Below, piece by piece: positions 9,127-18,552 of a stretch of DNA of 64,000 nucleotides (the stretch's first letter is position 1; each line of letters begins with the position of its first letter). This DNA comes from CAVVJA01 sp963779485 (lineage in GTDB: Bacteria; Actinomycetota; Actinomycetes; Mycobacteriales; Jatrophihabitantaceae). The position numbers and the translations under genes are program-made. Where the stretch lies: the NCBI GenBank assembly GCA_963779485.1, contig CAVZYJ010000005.1, positions 310,001-374,000 on the forward strand. Reading direction: 5' to 3'. The notes under the pieces are model-generated. The model searched no databases. It worked only from the letters and a program-made list of their open reading frames with translations, and was not told the DNA's origin.

Positions 9127-10368
9127 TCAGAGCGTGATCTCGCCCTGCTCAGCCCGGAGCGCGATATCCGATCGATGCTGGCTGCCGGGCAGCATGATCG
9201 TCGCGGCCAGCGCGTACGCCCGTGCGCGGGCTTCGGCCAAGGTCGGCCCGACCGCGGTCGCCGACAACACCCGACCACCCGACGAGACGATGGCCCCGTC
9301 CTCGCGGCGACGGGTGCCGGCGTGCAGCACTCCGTCCTGCTCCGCGCCGATGATCACGTCCCCTGTCGTCGGCCTGGTCGGATAGCCAGCCGCCGCAATG
9401 ACGACGGTTACCGCGGCACCGCCACGCCAGACCAAGGGGGGGTGCCGGTGCAACTGGCCCGTCGCGGCGGCGGTGAGCAGGCCGCCGAACGGGCTGTCGA
9501 GCAAGGCCAGGACGACCTGGGTCTCGGGGTCGCCGAACCTGGCGTTGAACTCGACGACGCGGGGCCCCCGCGAGGTGAGCGCCAGCCCGATGTACAGCAG
9601 CCCGGCGAACGGCGTGCCGCGCTCGCGCATCGCGCGAACTGTCGGCTCCGCGACCACGGCCACCACCTCGTCCACGGTCCCGGCGGGCAGCCACGGCAAG
9701 GGCGCATAGGCCCCCATCCCGCCGGTGTTCGGCCCGCTGTCGCCGTCGCCGATCCGCTTGAAGTCCTGGGCCGGGATAAGGGGCACGACGGTCGTCCCGT
9801 CCGTCACGCAAAACAGCGACATCTCGGGCCCGTCGAGGTACTCCTCGATGACGACTCGATCGCTGGCCGCAGCGTGCGCCAACGCGGCCGCCCGATCGGC
9901 GGTCACCACCACTCCCTTGCCGGCCGCGAGGCCGTCGTGCTTCACCACGAACGGCGGCCCGAACTCATCCAGCGCCGCGGCCACCTCGGCTGCGGTCGAC
10001 GCGACCCGCGCGCGCGCCGTCGGCACCCCGGCGGTCGCCATGACCTGCTTGGCGAACGCCTTGGAGCCCTCCAGGCGAGCGGCGGCCGCGGACGGCCCGA
10101 AGCACGCGATTCCGGCGCCCCGGACCGTCTCGGCGACCCCCTCCACCAGTGGTGCTTCCGGGCCGATCACGACCAGATCGGCTCGCAGCCGGGCGGCCAG
10201 GCCGGCGACAGCGGCCCCGGACATCGGGTCGACACCGTGCTGCTCGGCGACGGCCGCGGTGCCGGCGTTGCCGGGCGCGCAGGCCAACGCGGTCACGGTC
10301 GGATCCGCCGCCAGTGCCAGGCAGATCGCATGCTCGCGCGCGCCCGAACCGATGACGAGGACGCGCAC
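9127..10368 (-). CDS. purD: phosphoribosylamine-glycine ligase PurD
   Basis: PurD makes GAR from phosphoribosylamine, glycine and ATP. The 413-residue protein begins MRVLVIGSGAREHAI, the PurD N-domain signature, and has the ATP-grasp region (FVVKHDGLAAGKGVVV), the QDFKRIGDGDSGPNTGGMGA loop and the FNARFGDPETQ motif with metal-binding residues. Length is normal. It is in the minus-strand purine locus between a lipoprotein gene and a membrane protein gene. Confidence 0.96.
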   Translation of the reverse strand: MRVLVIGSGAREHAICLALAADPTVTALACAPGNAGTAAVAEQHGVDPMSGAAVAGLAARLRADLVVIGPEAPLVEGVAETVRGAGIACFGPSAAAARLEGSKAFAKQVMATAGVPTARARVASTAAEVAAALDEFGPPFVVKHDGLAAGKGVVVTADRAAALAHAAASDRVVIEEYLDGPEMSLFCVTDGTTVVPLIPAQDFKRIGDGDSGPNTGGMGAYAPLPWLPAGTVDEVVAVVAEPTVRAMRERGTPFAGLLYIGLALTSRGPRVVEFNARFGDPETQVVLALLDSPFGGLLTAAATGQLHRHPPLVWRGGAAVTVVIAAAGYPTRPTTGDVIIGAEQDGVLHAGTRRREDGAIVSSGGRVLSATAVGPTLAEARARAYALAATIMLPGSQHRSDIALRAEQGEITL

Positions 10369-10413
10369 GGGCGGCCAGCCTAATACCCCGGCCGGGCACC
10401 TCGCGGAGGCGGC

Positions 10414-11814
10414 TCATCGGGTCGAGACGATGGTCAGCCCGGCCAGCGTGGGTACCAGCAGGTGATCGCCGGACAACGCCGGCGTGGCAAAGCGGCTCGT
10501 CTGGCCGACCGCGATCTGCGCCGTCGAGTGCCCGGTCGCGGGATCGAGCGCGTGCAGGATGCCGGCGTTCTGGTCCAACGACCAGATCCGGCCACCGCCG
10601 ATCACCGGCGATCCGGCAATCGCCTCGTCGGCGTGCCACAGGACCGTGAGCTTGCCGTCGCTGCTGACCCGCACCGCGCGGACGCCGTCGGTGCACGGGA
10701 GGTACACCACGTCACCGTCGACCGCCGCTCCGCCGAAGGACAGGCAGATGTTCTGGACGCTCACCTGCCCGTCGATGCCGCCCAGCGCGGTCTGGCGCAG
10801 GACGTAGACCGGGCCGGATTTGCCGCCCAGCACGGCCCAGGTGGTGCCGATCAGGGCGACGCCCTGCGAACCGAGGCCGACGTCGCCCCGGTTGTTCTCG
10901 GCCCAGTCCGAGGGTGCGAACGAGTCGACGAGCTGGGCGTCCGCGGATAGCCCCAACACGGAGTTGGTGTGGTCGTAGTCGTCACCGGGGAAGGCGGCGC
11001 CGTTCGCCGACACCACGAACAGCCGGCCTCGGCTGTCGACGGTCGCGCCGGCGGGGTTCCACATTCCGCCACCTCGTTCGGTCGGCGGGGTGTAGGAGAC
11101 CGGATCACCGGAGCCGTCCAGCCGCACGCCGACGATGCGGCCCTTGTAGTCGCCGCAGTCGCCGGCCAGGGCACCGAACGGCACCCAGACCCGACCGCCG
11201 GTGATGGCCAGCGCCCCGCGTTGCTGCATGACCGTCGCGTCGACTCCTGGCAGGTCCACCGACCGGTGCCAGCGCACCTGGCCGCTGCGCGGGTCGAGCG
11301 CCGTCAGTTCGTGCCGAGTCGCCCCTCCGGTCTCGGCGACGGCGTAGATCGAGCCGGTCGACGCGTCGTAGACCGGCGTGCCCGTGATGCCGAGTGGGTT
11401 GATGTTGCCGCACGGCCGCTCCTGGGCCGGAGACGGCGAGCCGAGATTCGTCCGCCAGAGCTGGCGGCCCGACGCGTCGAACCCGTACACGCTGTCGTTC
11501 TCGGTCGCCACGACCGTGATGCCGTGCGCGACGATCGGCGACGCATACACCGCGCCGTCCAACTTGATCGCCGCCGCGACGGCCAGCCGGGTCGGCTCGG
11601 GGAAGCTGCGGGAGAGCCCGGACCGGCCCGCGTCACCGTGGTAGGTGGGCCAGTCCACGGTCGTCGGCGGCGCCGAGCCGGCCGGCGCCGGCGAGCTCGG
11701 CGCACTCGGCGCGCTGGATGCGGTCGCCGGCGGTGACACGGTGGGTCCGTTCGACGTGCTGGTGCAACCGGCGAGGATCATCGCGAGCAGGCAGAAGATG
11801 GCCGCGGCGCGCAT
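10414..11814 (-). CDS. PQQ-binding-like beta-propeller lipoprotein
   Basis: The start is placed at MRAAAIFCLLAMILAGCTST, a lipoprotein signal with lipobox LAGC; the open frame extends further upstream but without coding character. After a Ser/Pro/Ala-rich linker comes a beta-propeller with repeated outer-strand motifs of the type YGFDASGRQLWR, ALDPRSGQVRWHR and HALDPATGHST, as in PQQ-dependent dehydrogenases and BamB. There is no dehydrogenase catalytic signature, so a surface scaffold or binding role is more likely. It is 466 residues and lies between purA and purD. Confidence 0.82.
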   Translation of the reverse strand: MRAAAIFCLLAMILAGCTSTSNGPTVSPPATASSAPSAPSSPAPAGSAPPTTVDWPTYHGDAGRSGLSRSFPEPTRLAVAAAIKLDGAVYASPIVAHGITVVATENDSVYGFDASGRQLWRTNLGSPSPAQERPCGNINPLGITGTPVYDASTGSIYAVAETGGATRHELTALDPRSGQVRWHRSVDLPGVDATVMQQRGALAITGGRVWVPFGALAGDCGDYKGRIVGVRLDGSGDPVSYTPPTERGGGMWNPAGATVDSRGRLFVVSANGAAFPGDDYDHTNSVLGLSADAQLVDSFAPSDWAENNRGDVGLGSQGVALIGTTWAVLGGKSGPVYVLRQTALGGIDGQVSVQNICLSFGGAAVDGDVVYLPCTDGVRAVRVSSDGKLTVLWHADEAIAGSPVIGGGRIWSLDQNAGILHALDPATGHSTAQIAVGQTSRFATPALSGDHLLVPTLAGLTIVSTR

Positions 11815-11870
11815 CGGCCCAGTGTGCCGCCCGATCCTGAGCGGGCCGGACGGCCGCGAGGCGGGCTGGC

Positions 11871-13169
11871 TCAGCCGAGCAGGTCGCGCACGGTGACGAT
11901 CTCGTCGCGTCCAGGGCCCACGCCCACGGCAGAGATCGGAGCCCGGATCATGTCTTCGAGAGCGGCGACGTAATCCCGCGCGTTTCGGGGCAGGTCGCCG
12001 AGGCTCCGGGCGGCGCTGATGTCCTCGTGCCAGCCCGGGAAGGTCTCGTAGATCGGCGTCGCCCGAGCGAACTCCTGCTGCGACAGGGGCATCTCGTCGT
12101 ACCGGACACCGTCGACCTCGTAGCCCACGCACACCGGCACCTCCTCCAGGCCGGTGAGCACGTCGAGCTTGGTGAGTACGTAGTCGGTGACCCCGTTGAT
12201 GCGCGTGGCGTACCGGGCGACCACTGCGTCGAACCATCCGCACCGGCGCGGCCGGCCGGTCGTCGTGCCGTACTCGGCGCCCACCTCACGCAGCCGGTCG
12301 CCCTTGTCGTCCAGGAGTTCGGTGGGGAACGGGCCCTCACCGACGCGGGTGGTGTAGGCCTTGATGACCGCGATCACGCCGGTGATCCGGGTCGGCGGAA
12401 CGCCGCTGCCCGTGCAGGCGCCACCCGCCGTGGCGTTGGACGAGGTCACGAACGGGTAGGTCCCGTGATCGACGTCCAGCAGAGTGGCCTGGGCCGCCTC
12501 GAGGACAAGCGTTCGCCCCTCGTCGAGCATGGCGCCGAGCAGCAGCGACGTGTCAGCCACCATCGGCCGCAGCCGGTCGGCGTAGCCCAGCAACTCGTCG
12601 ATCACCAAATCCACCTCGACGCCTCGCCGGTTGTAGACCTTGACCAGTACCTGGTTCTTGTATTCGACCGCTGCGGCCACCCGGGCCCGCAGCACCGGCT
12701 CGTCGAACAGGTCCTGAACTCGCACGCCGATCCGGTTCATCTTGTCGGCGTAGGTCGGACCGATGCCGCGTCCGGTCGTCCCGATCCGCCGGCTGCCCGC
12801 GAAGCGTTCGGTCACCTTGTCGAGCGTGCGGTTGTACGGAGTGATCACGTGAGCTGACCCGCTCACCACCAGCTTCGAGGTGTCGATCCCGCGCGCGGTC
12901 AGCCCGTCGATCTCGTCGAACAGCACGCCGAGGTCGACGACCACTCCGTTCCCAATGATCGGAATGCAGCCGGGCGACAGGATTCCGGACGGCAGCAGGT
13001 GGAGCGCGAACGTCTCCCGACCGTGCGCGGTGTCGATCACGATCGTGTGCCCGGCATTGTTGCCGCCATTGAACTTGACGACCGCGTCGACCCGACCGCC
13101 CAGCAGGTCGGTGGCCTTGCCCTTGCCTTCGTCGCCCCACTGGGCACCAACCAGAATTACCGCGGGCAT
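11871..13169 (-). CDS. purA: adenylosuccinate synthetase PurA
   Basis: PurA converts IMP and aspartate to adenylosuccinate using GTP. The 432-residue protein has the phosphate-binding loop GAQWGDEGKGKATDLL near the N-terminus, the FNGGNNAGHTIV segment with the catalytic His, GTTGRGIGPTYADK and TTGRPRRCGWFD. Length and order are normal. It is the first purine gene of the minus-strand locus and is divergent from the TrpB-like gene, 97 bases away. Confidence 0.96.
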   Translation of the reverse strand: MPAVILVGAQWGDEGKGKATDLLGGRVDAVVKFNGGNNAGHTIVIDTAHGRETFALHLLPSGILSPGCIPIIGNGVVVDLGVLFDEIDGLTARGIDTSKLVVSGSAHVITPYNRTLDKVTERFAGSRRIGTTGRGIGPTYADKMNRIGVRVQDLFDEPVLRARVAAAVEYKNQVLVKVYNRRGVEVDLVIDELLGYADRLRPMVADTSLLLGAMLDEGRTLVLEAAQATLLDVDHGTYPFVTSSNATAGGACTGSGVPPTRITGVIAVIKAYTTRVGEGPFPTELLDDKGDRLREVGAEYGTTTGRPRRCGWFDAVVARYATRINGVTDYVLTKLDVLTGLEEVPVCVGYEVDGVRYDEMPLSQQEFARATPIYETFPGWHEDISAARSLGDLPRNARDYVAALEDMIRAPISAVGVGPGRDEIVTVRDLLG

Positions 13170-13266
13170 GACTGCCCCCTTTCCTCCGGCCGGTGAAGGG
13201 TATTCCCCGCGACGTTAGAGCCTGCGCCTATTGGCGGAGGCTCTGAGGCGAGCCATAGTGTGCGAC

Positions 13267-14634
13267 ATGGCTACTCCAACCAAGATTGTCCTGGACGAGT
13301 CCGAGCTGCCGACGCAGTGGTACAACCTCCTGGCCGACCTCCCCGTCCCCCCTCCGCCGCCGCTGCACCCGGGCACCCTGCAGCCGGTCGGGCCGGACGA
13401 CCTGGCCCCCTTGTTCCCGATGGAACTCATCGGGCAGGAGGTGAGCACGGAGCGGTACATCGACATCCCGGGCGCCGTGCTCGATGTCTACAAGCTCTGG
13501 CGGCCCAGTCCGCTGTACCGCGCCTATCGGCTGGAGAAGGCACTGCAGACACCGGCGCGCATCTACTACAAGTACGAGGGCGTCTCCCCGGCGGGTTCGC
13601 ACAAGCCGAACACGGCCGTGCCGCAGGCGTACTACAACGCCCAGGCCGGCGTCCGGCGACTGACGACCGAGACCGGCGCCGGACAGTGGGGCACGGCGCT
13701 CGCCTTTGCCTGCGCCCAGTTCGGGCTGGCCTGCGAGGTCTGGCAGGTGCGCGCGTCGTACGACCAGAAGCCCTATCGGCGGATCATGATCGAGACCTTC
13801 GGCGGCACGGTCTACCCGTCGCCGTCCGACCGCACCGAGGCCGGCCGGGCCATCCTCGCGAAGGACCCCGACTCGACCGGCTCGCTCGGCATCGCGATCA
13901 GCGAGGCGGTGGAAGTCGCAGCCAAGGCCGAGGACACCAAGTACGCCCTGGGCAGCGTGCTGAACCACGTGCTGCTCCATCAGACGGTCATCGGCGAAGA
14001 GACCCTGCTCCAGCTGGCCAAGGTGGAAGAGACCCCGGATCTGATCGTGGGTTGCACCGGTGGCGGATCGAACTTTGCCGGACTTTTCTTCCCGTTCCTC
14101 CGCGAGAAGCTGGCCGGCCGGATCTCACCGGTGATCCGGGCGGTCGAGCCGGCCGCCTGCCCGTCGCTCACCCGTGGCGTCTACGCCTATGACTTCGGGG
14201 ACACGGCCGGCATGACACCACTGATCAAGATGCACACCCTGGGCCACGACTTCATCCCGGACCCGATCCACGCCGGCGGCCTGCGGTACCACGGGATGAG
14301 CCCGATCATCAGCCACCTCTACGAGCAGGGCCTGATGGAGGCGGTCGCCAAACCGCAGCTGGAATGCTTCGCGGCCGGCGTTCAGTTCGCGCGCACGGAG
14401 GGGATCGTGCCGGCGCCGGAGCCGACGCACGCGCTGGCCGCCGCCATCGAGGAAGCGGTGCGCTGCCGGGAGTCGGGCGAGGAACGGGTAATCCTGACTG
14501 CGTTGTGCGGGCATGGCCACCTGGATCTGCCGGCCTACGAGGCCTACCTGTCCGGGACCATGACCGACCGTGATCTCGATGCCGCCGCGCTGGCGGCCGC
14601 CGTGGAAGCGTTGCCCCCCGTGCCGGTCGGCTAG
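13267..14634 (+). CDS. TrpB2-type tryptophan synthase beta chain
   Basis: This 455-residue PLP enzyme begins at MATPTKIVLDESELPTQWY. It shows the PLP-lysine motif GSHKPNTAVPQAYYN, the TETGAGQWG segment and a glycine-rich phosphate loop GCTGGGSNFAG. The N-terminal extension and the sequence PxPPPPLHPGTLQPVGPDDL are typical of the TrpB2 branch (often annotated TrpB-like PLP enzyme), which makes tryptophan from indole or phosphoserine-related substrates and is often not next to trpA. There is no trpA here. A longer start at 13,231 is possible but less like the family. Confidence 0.88.
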   Translation: MATPTKIVLDESELPTQWYNLLADLPVPPPPPLHPGTLQPVGPDDLAPLFPMELIGQEVSTERYIDIPGAVLDVYKLWRPSPLYRAYRLEKALQTPARIYYKYEGVSPAGSHKPNTAVPQAYYNAQAGVRRLTTETGAGQWGTALAFACAQFGLACEVWQVRASYDQKPYRRIMIETFGGTVYPSPSDRTEAGRAILAKDPDSTGSLGIAISEAVEVAAKAEDTKYALGSVLNHVLLHQTVIGEETLLQLAKVEETPDLIVGCTGGGSNFAGLFFPFLREKLAGRISPVIRAVEPAACPSLTRGVYAYDFGDTAGMTPLIKMHTLGHDFIPDPIHAGGLRYHGMSPIISHLYEQGLMEAVAKPQLECFAAGVQFARTEGIVPAPEPTHALAAAIEEAVRCRESGEERVILTALCGHGHLDLPAYEAYLSGTMTDRDLDAAALAAAVEALPPVPVG

Positions 14635-14749
14635 CCGTCCTCCCGACCTATCAGCCGTCTCTCGGCCGGCTAGTCGACGGATGCGACCACCTGCAGATGA
14701 TCGTGAACTGAGAGTCACCCCGAGGCCACGAGCGCGACGGGAGAAGTGA

Positions 14750-15166
14750 CTACCGGCTTTCGAGCGCGGCCGCGGCCGCGGGGTCACTGTCGGCCAGGAA
14801 TTTGGCGCACCGGGTGGCCTCGTCCGTCTCCCCGATAGCCGCCGCGGCGCGCCCGAGCGCGTGCAGCGACCGCAGGAAGCCTCGATTGGGCTCGTGTGAC
14901 CACGGGATCGGACCGCTGCCCCGCCAGCCGGCGCGACGCAGCGCGTCGAGTCCTCGGTGGTAGCCGGTGCGCGCGTAGGCGTACGCCTCGACATTCCGAC
15001 CATCGGCGAGCGCGGCCTCAGCCAGGGTGGCCCAGGCCGCGGACGACGTGGGGCACGCCGCCGCGACCCGCTCGGGGTCTTCGCCCCCCTCGAGCCGGAC
15101 GTCGCCCGGATCGTCGGGCAGCCGGGTCGGTGGGGCGAGCAGGTTGCCGGACGTCATGACGGGCAT
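14750..15166 (-). CDS. DUF3151 family protein
   Basis: The 138-residue protein carries the strongly conserved DUF3151 block AYAYARTGYHRGLDALRRAG followed by GPIPWSHEPNRGFLRSLHALG and a C-terminal helix with CAKFLADSDPAAAAAL. The family is restricted to actinobacteria, is short, soluble and probably TPR-like, and has no known function. In many actinomycetes it lies near the fructose-bisphosphate aldolase gene, and here fbaA is about 2.3 kb away, separated by a TetR/MFS pair. Confidence 0.88.
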   Translation of the reverse strand: MPVMTSGNLLAPPTRLPDDPGDVRLEGGEDPERVAAACPTSSAAWATLAEAALADGRNVEAYAYARTGYHRGLDALRRAGWRGSGPIPWSHEPNRGFLRSLHALGRAAAAIGETDEATRCAKFLADSDPAAAAALESR

Positions 15167-15204
15167 TGTGCCAACAAGCCGGTCGGCCGGAATGCGCCGG
15201 GCGG

Positions 15205-15870
15205 TTAGCGGTGCCGGTGTCGCGCCCGGATTCCTGAGATGAACATGTCGACGCCCGAGGCGTAGTAGCCCTCGACGTCGGCGCAGTCGGTCAGCGCGTC
15301 GGCGGCCTCGACCAGCCGGGGGAACCGCTCGACCGGAAGGCGCTCGAGGGCCGCGCGCTTGGCGGCCATGCTCGAATCGCGCTCGTCGGCCGGGACCTGC
15401 AGCTCCTCGCCGGCCTGCTGGGTGACGAGCATGATTGCGACCTGGAGCGCCAGGCGGGCAATCTCAGCGGCCTCGACCACATCGAAGCCGGCGGTGCGGA
15501 GCACGTCGAGGGCGAATTCGGCGATCTCCTGACCCTCATCGCAGCTGAGCACCTGGCCGAACGTCAGCTCGGCCGACGCCGGGTGCTCGCGCAACGCCTC
15601 GATAAGGGCCACGACGACGCCTCGGATCTGCTCGTCCCACCGGCCAGTGCGGGCATACCGCCGGCCGATGCCATCGAAGAAGGATTGGCCCATCGCGGCA
15701 AGCAGTTCGTCCTTGTTCTGGACGTGCCAATACAGCGCCATCGGCGTGACACCGAACTCCTGCGCGACCCGCCGGATCGTCACCGCCTCGAGCCCCTCGA
15801 CGTCGGCGATCGTCAGCGCGCTCTGCACGATGGCCTCGCGACTGAGGTCGGTTTTTGCCCTTCCGGGCAT
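15205..15870 (-). CDS. TetR family transcriptional repressor
   Basis: The 221-residue protein begins MPGRAKTDLSREAIVQSAL. Its N-terminal helix-turn-helix (VTIRRVAQEFGVTPMALYWH) and the following HVQNKDELL are classical TetR, and the ligand domain resembles the TetR_C type. A TTG start at 15,894 would lie inside the promoter-operator region, so the ATG is preferred. It is divergent from an MFS exporter with a palindromic site between them, a standard arrangement in which the repressor senses the exporter's substrate. Confidence 0.88.
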   Translation of the reverse strand: MPGRAKTDLSREAIVQSALTIADVEGLEAVTIRRVAQEFGVTPMALYWHVQNKDELLAAMGQSFFDGIGRRYARTGRWDEQIRGVVVALIEALREHPASAELTFGQVLSCDEGQEIAEFALDVLRTAGFDVVEAAEIARLALQVAIMLVTQQAGEELQVPADERDSSMAAKRAALERLPVERFPRLVEAADALTDCADVEGYYASGVDMFISGIRARHRHR

Positions 15871-15887
15871 CGTCCTGGTAATCACAC

Positions 15888-15943
15888 TTGACAACTATAC
15901 ACCGTAAGGGGTTACCTATACAGCAGACATGTACGCCGTATAG
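15888..15943. promoter_or_regulatory. tetR-MFS divergent promoter and operator
   Basis: CTATAC (15,916-15,921) and GTATAG (15,938-15,943) form a perfect inverted repeat with 16 bases between the arms. A further CTATACA copy lies at 15,895, 21 bases upstream. A TTGACA box at 15,888 could be a -35 element for the exporter. The position between the divergent start codons fits a TetR operator; which promoter each box serves is not settled. Confidence 0.6.
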
Positions 15944-15953
15944 GAGACTCCTC

Positions 15954-17396
15954 ATGAGACGCACCTGGACGCTCATCGCGGTGGCCCTGGCCACCTTCAT
16001 GACGTACCTGGACAACAACATCGTCAACGTCGCGCTACCTACGATCGAGCGCGACCTGCACCTGTCGACCGCCGGCCTGGAATGGGTCGTGAGCGGCTAC
16101 ATCCTGGTGTTCGCGAGCCTGCTTCTGGCCGGCGGCCGGCTGGCCGACGTCTACGGACGCAAGCGGCTGTTCGCGATCGGCCTCATCATCTTCACCGCGG
16201 CGTCCCTGGTCGCTGGATTCGCCGGGAGCGCCGACGTGCTCGTGGCCGCGCGGGCCGTGCAGGGTCTCGGCGCGGCGCTATTGACGCCGACCACGTTGGC
16301 GATCATCTCGGCCACCTACTCCGATCCGCGGGAGCGCAACATGGCGGTCGGCGTGTGGAGTGCCGTCGGCGCGCTGGCCCTGGCGCTCGGCCCACTGCTC
16401 GGTGGCCTCATCAGCGACCACCTGAGCTGGGGCTGGATCTTCTTCCTCAACGTCCCGGTCGGAATCGCCACCCTGGCCCTCGGCCTGTGGGCAATCAGCG
16501 AGTCGCGCGAGTCCGCGGCGCCGCACCGCCTCGACCTGCCCGGCGTAGCGCTTTCCAGCCTCGCGCTGTTCGGGCTGACCTATTCGCTCATCGAGGGACA
16601 CGACCGCGGTTGGACGTCCCCGATCATCCTGGGCGGCTTCGCCCTGGCGGCGGCCCTCGGACTGGCGTTCGTGCGGCGCGAGCAGCGGACCGCGGAGCCG
16701 ATGGTGGCCATGAGCCTGTTCCGCGACCGGGTGTTCAGCGGCGGACTGATCGCCCTGATCATGTGGGGATTCGGCATCTTCGGGATCTACTTCTTCACCT
16801 CGCTCTACCTGCAGAACGTGCTCGGCTTCTCACCGACCGAGGCGGGTGCCGCGTTCGTGCCGATGGCCCTGCTGATGGCGGCCGGCGCAATCGCCTCGGA
16901 GCGAGTCGCCCATCGGATCGGCGCGTACCGGTCGGTCGGCGTGGCCATGGCGCTGATGGCCGCCGGCATCGCCTCGGTCAGCCTGCTGGGCGCGGACGCG
17001 ACGTTCTGGCAGCTGATGCCGAGCTTCGCCGCCATCGGCATCGGCGGCGGGCTGACGGTGCCGCTCACGGCCACGGTGCTCTCGGCCATGCCGCGGGACG
17101 AGGCGGGCGTCGCGTCGGGCATCTTCAACGCGTCGCGCGAGGTCTCGGGCCTGCTCGGAATCACCGTCATCGGCGCGATCCTGACCGCCCGCCAGGGCGC
17201 GGCCGTGCGATCGGGCGAATCGGCCGTCGACGCCTTCCTCTCCGGCTACCAGCTCGGCCTGCTCGTCGCGGCCGCCTTGGTCGCCGCCGGAGGTGTGGCC
17301 GCCTACCTGGGCCTGCGCGGCGCGCGCACCGCGTCCGAGCCGGCCGACACGGCTGCCGAGCCGGAGGTCGACCGGGACGTCCCGGTTCTGGTGTAA
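15954..17396 (+). CDS. MFS drug exporter, DHA2 (14-TMS) type
   Basis: The 480-residue membrane protein begins MRRTWTLIAVALATFMTYLD and contains the DHA2-type motif D1 region (LDNNIVNVALPTI) and motif A (GGRLADVYGRKRLF). It has many transmembrane segments, consistent with 14. These are proton-driven exporters of drugs and cationic compounds. AGGAG at 15,942 is the ribosome binding site and overlaps the right arm of the operator, so repressor binding would cover the start of the message. The neighbouring divergent TetR gene is its likely regulator. Confidence 0.9.
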   Translation: MRRTWTLIAVALATFMTYLDNNIVNVALPTIERDLHLSTAGLEWVVSGYILVFASLLLAGGRLADVYGRKRLFAIGLIIFTAASLVAGFAGSADVLVAARAVQGLGAALLTPTTLAIISATYSDPRERNMAVGVWSAVGALALALGPLLGGLISDHLSWGWIFFLNVPVGIATLALGLWAISESRESAAPHRLDLPGVALSSLALFGLTYSLIEGHDRGWTSPIILGGFALAAALGLAFVRREQRTAEPMVAMSLFRDRVFSGGLIALIMWGFGIFGIYFFTSLYLQNVLGFSPTEAGAAFVPMALLMAAGAIASERVAHRIGAYRSVGVAMALMAAGIASVSLLGADATFWQLMPSFAAIGIGGGLTVPLTATVLSAMPRDEAGVASGIFNASREVSGLLGITVIGAILTARQGAAVRSGESAVDAFLSGYQLGLLVAAALVAAGGVAAYLGLRGARTASEPADTAAEPEVDRDVPVLV

Positions 17397-17413
17397 CGTC
17401 CGCTATCCAGTCG

Positions 17414-17443
17414 CGGTGCCACTCTCTAGCCGGAGTGGCACCG
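17414..17443. terminator. bidirectional hairpin between MFS gene and fbaA
   Basis: CGGTGCCACTC and GAGTGGCACCG make a perfect 11-base stem with an 8-base loop, midway between two convergent genes. There is no strong U tract, as is common in high-GC actinobacteria. It is the clearest terminator-like hairpin in segment A. Confidence 0.7.
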
Positions 17444-17472
17444 TGGCTTTCGCTGGGGCCGCTCGCCTCGGG

Positions 17473-18498
17473 TCAGCTCGAGGGTGCGGTCCCGGCCGAG
17501 AGCAGATCCTCACAGGCCCTGGTGACCCGGTCGGCCATGCCGACTTCGGCCGCCTTGAGGTACGAGCGCGGGTCGTAGGCCTTCTTGTTGCCCACCTCGT
17601 CGTCGACCTTCAGCACGCCGTCGTAGTTGGTGAACATATGACCAGCGATCGGACGGGTGAACGCGTACTGGGTGTCCGTGTCGACGTTCATCTTCACCAC
17701 GCCGTAGGACAGGGCCTCCCGGATCTCCTCCAGCGCCGAGCCGGATCCGCCGTGGAACACCAGCTCGAACGGCTTGGGACTGCCGAGCTTCTGGCCGACG
17801 GCGTCCTGAATCTCCTTGAGGACATCAGGGCGGAGCTTGACGTTGCCCGGCTTGTACACGCCGTGCACGTTGCCGAACGTGGCGGCCAGCAGGTACCGCC
17901 CCTTCTCGCCCGTTCCGAGGACTTCGGCCGTTCGCAGCGCATCGCCCGGCGTCGTGTAGAGCTTCTCGTTCATCTCGCCGACAACGCCGTCTTCCTCGCC
18001 ACCCACGACGCCGATCTCGACCTCGAGGACGATGTGCGCCTTCGACGCCTTCTCCAGCAGCTCGGCGGCGATCTCCAGGTTCTCGCCAAGCTCGATGGCC
18101 GACCCGTCCCACATGTGCGACTGGAACAGCGGGTCCTCGCCCCGGTCCACGCGCTCTTGCGACAGCGCAATCAGCGGCCGGACGTAGCTGTCGAGTTTCT
18201 CCTTCTGGCAATGATCGGTGTGCAGCGCGATATGAATCGGATACTTCGCGGCCACCACATGCGCGTACTCGGCGAGAGCGACGGCGCCGGTCACCATCTC
18301 TTTGACCTTGGTTCCGGACGCGAACTCGGCGCCACCGGTGGACACCTGCACGATGCCGTCGCTGCCGGCGTCGGAAAAGCCGCGCAGCGCGGCGTTCAGC
18401 GTCTCGGACGAGGTGATGTTGATAGCGGGATACGCGAAACCGCCCTGCTTGGCGCGGTCGAGCATCTCGGCGTACTGCTCAGGCGTGGCAATCGGCAT
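17473..18498 (-). CDS. fbaA: class II fructose-bisphosphate aldolase
   Basis: The 341-residue protein starts at MPIATPEQYAEMLDRAK; the longer frame upstream lies in a short tandem repeat and is rejected. It has the zinc-binding LHTDHCQKEKLD motif, the EVEIGVVGGEEDG motif with metal and substrate ligands, and the VFHGGSGS phosphate-binding loop, all diagnostic of class II aldolases of glycolysis and gluconeogenesis. Length matches the actinobacterial enzyme. Confidence 0.95.
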   Translation of the reverse strand: MPIATPEQYAEMLDRAKQGGFAYPAINITSSETLNAALRGFSDAGSDGIVQVSTGGAEFASGTKVKEMVTGAVALAEYAHVVAAKYPIHIALHTDHCQKEKLDSYVRPLIALSQERVDRGEDPLFQSHMWDGSAIELGENLEIAAELLEKASKAHIVLEVEIGVVGGEEDGVVGEMNEKLYTTPGDALRTAEVLGTGEKGRYLLAATFGNVHGVYKPGNVKLRPDVLKEIQDAVGQKLGSPKPFELVFHGGSGSALEEIREALSYGVVKMNVDTDTQYAFTRPIAGHMFTNYDGVLKVDDEVGNKKAYDPRSYLKAAEVGMADRVTRACEDLLSAGTAPSS

Positions 18499-18552
18499 GG
18501 GGCCAAGTATCGCGCAGACCGTCGGGTGCTGGCGGCCCGGTCCTGACCAGTG

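Noticed and set aside
10414..12243. 609-residue version of the PQQ-like lipoprotein
   Set aside because: The N-terminal extension is a shadow of purA; a lipoprotein signal at 11,814 gives the real start.
16082..17578. 498-residue open frame on the plus strand
   Set aside because: It lies in another frame of the MFS exporter gene and is Arg/Pro-rich without hydrophobic segments.
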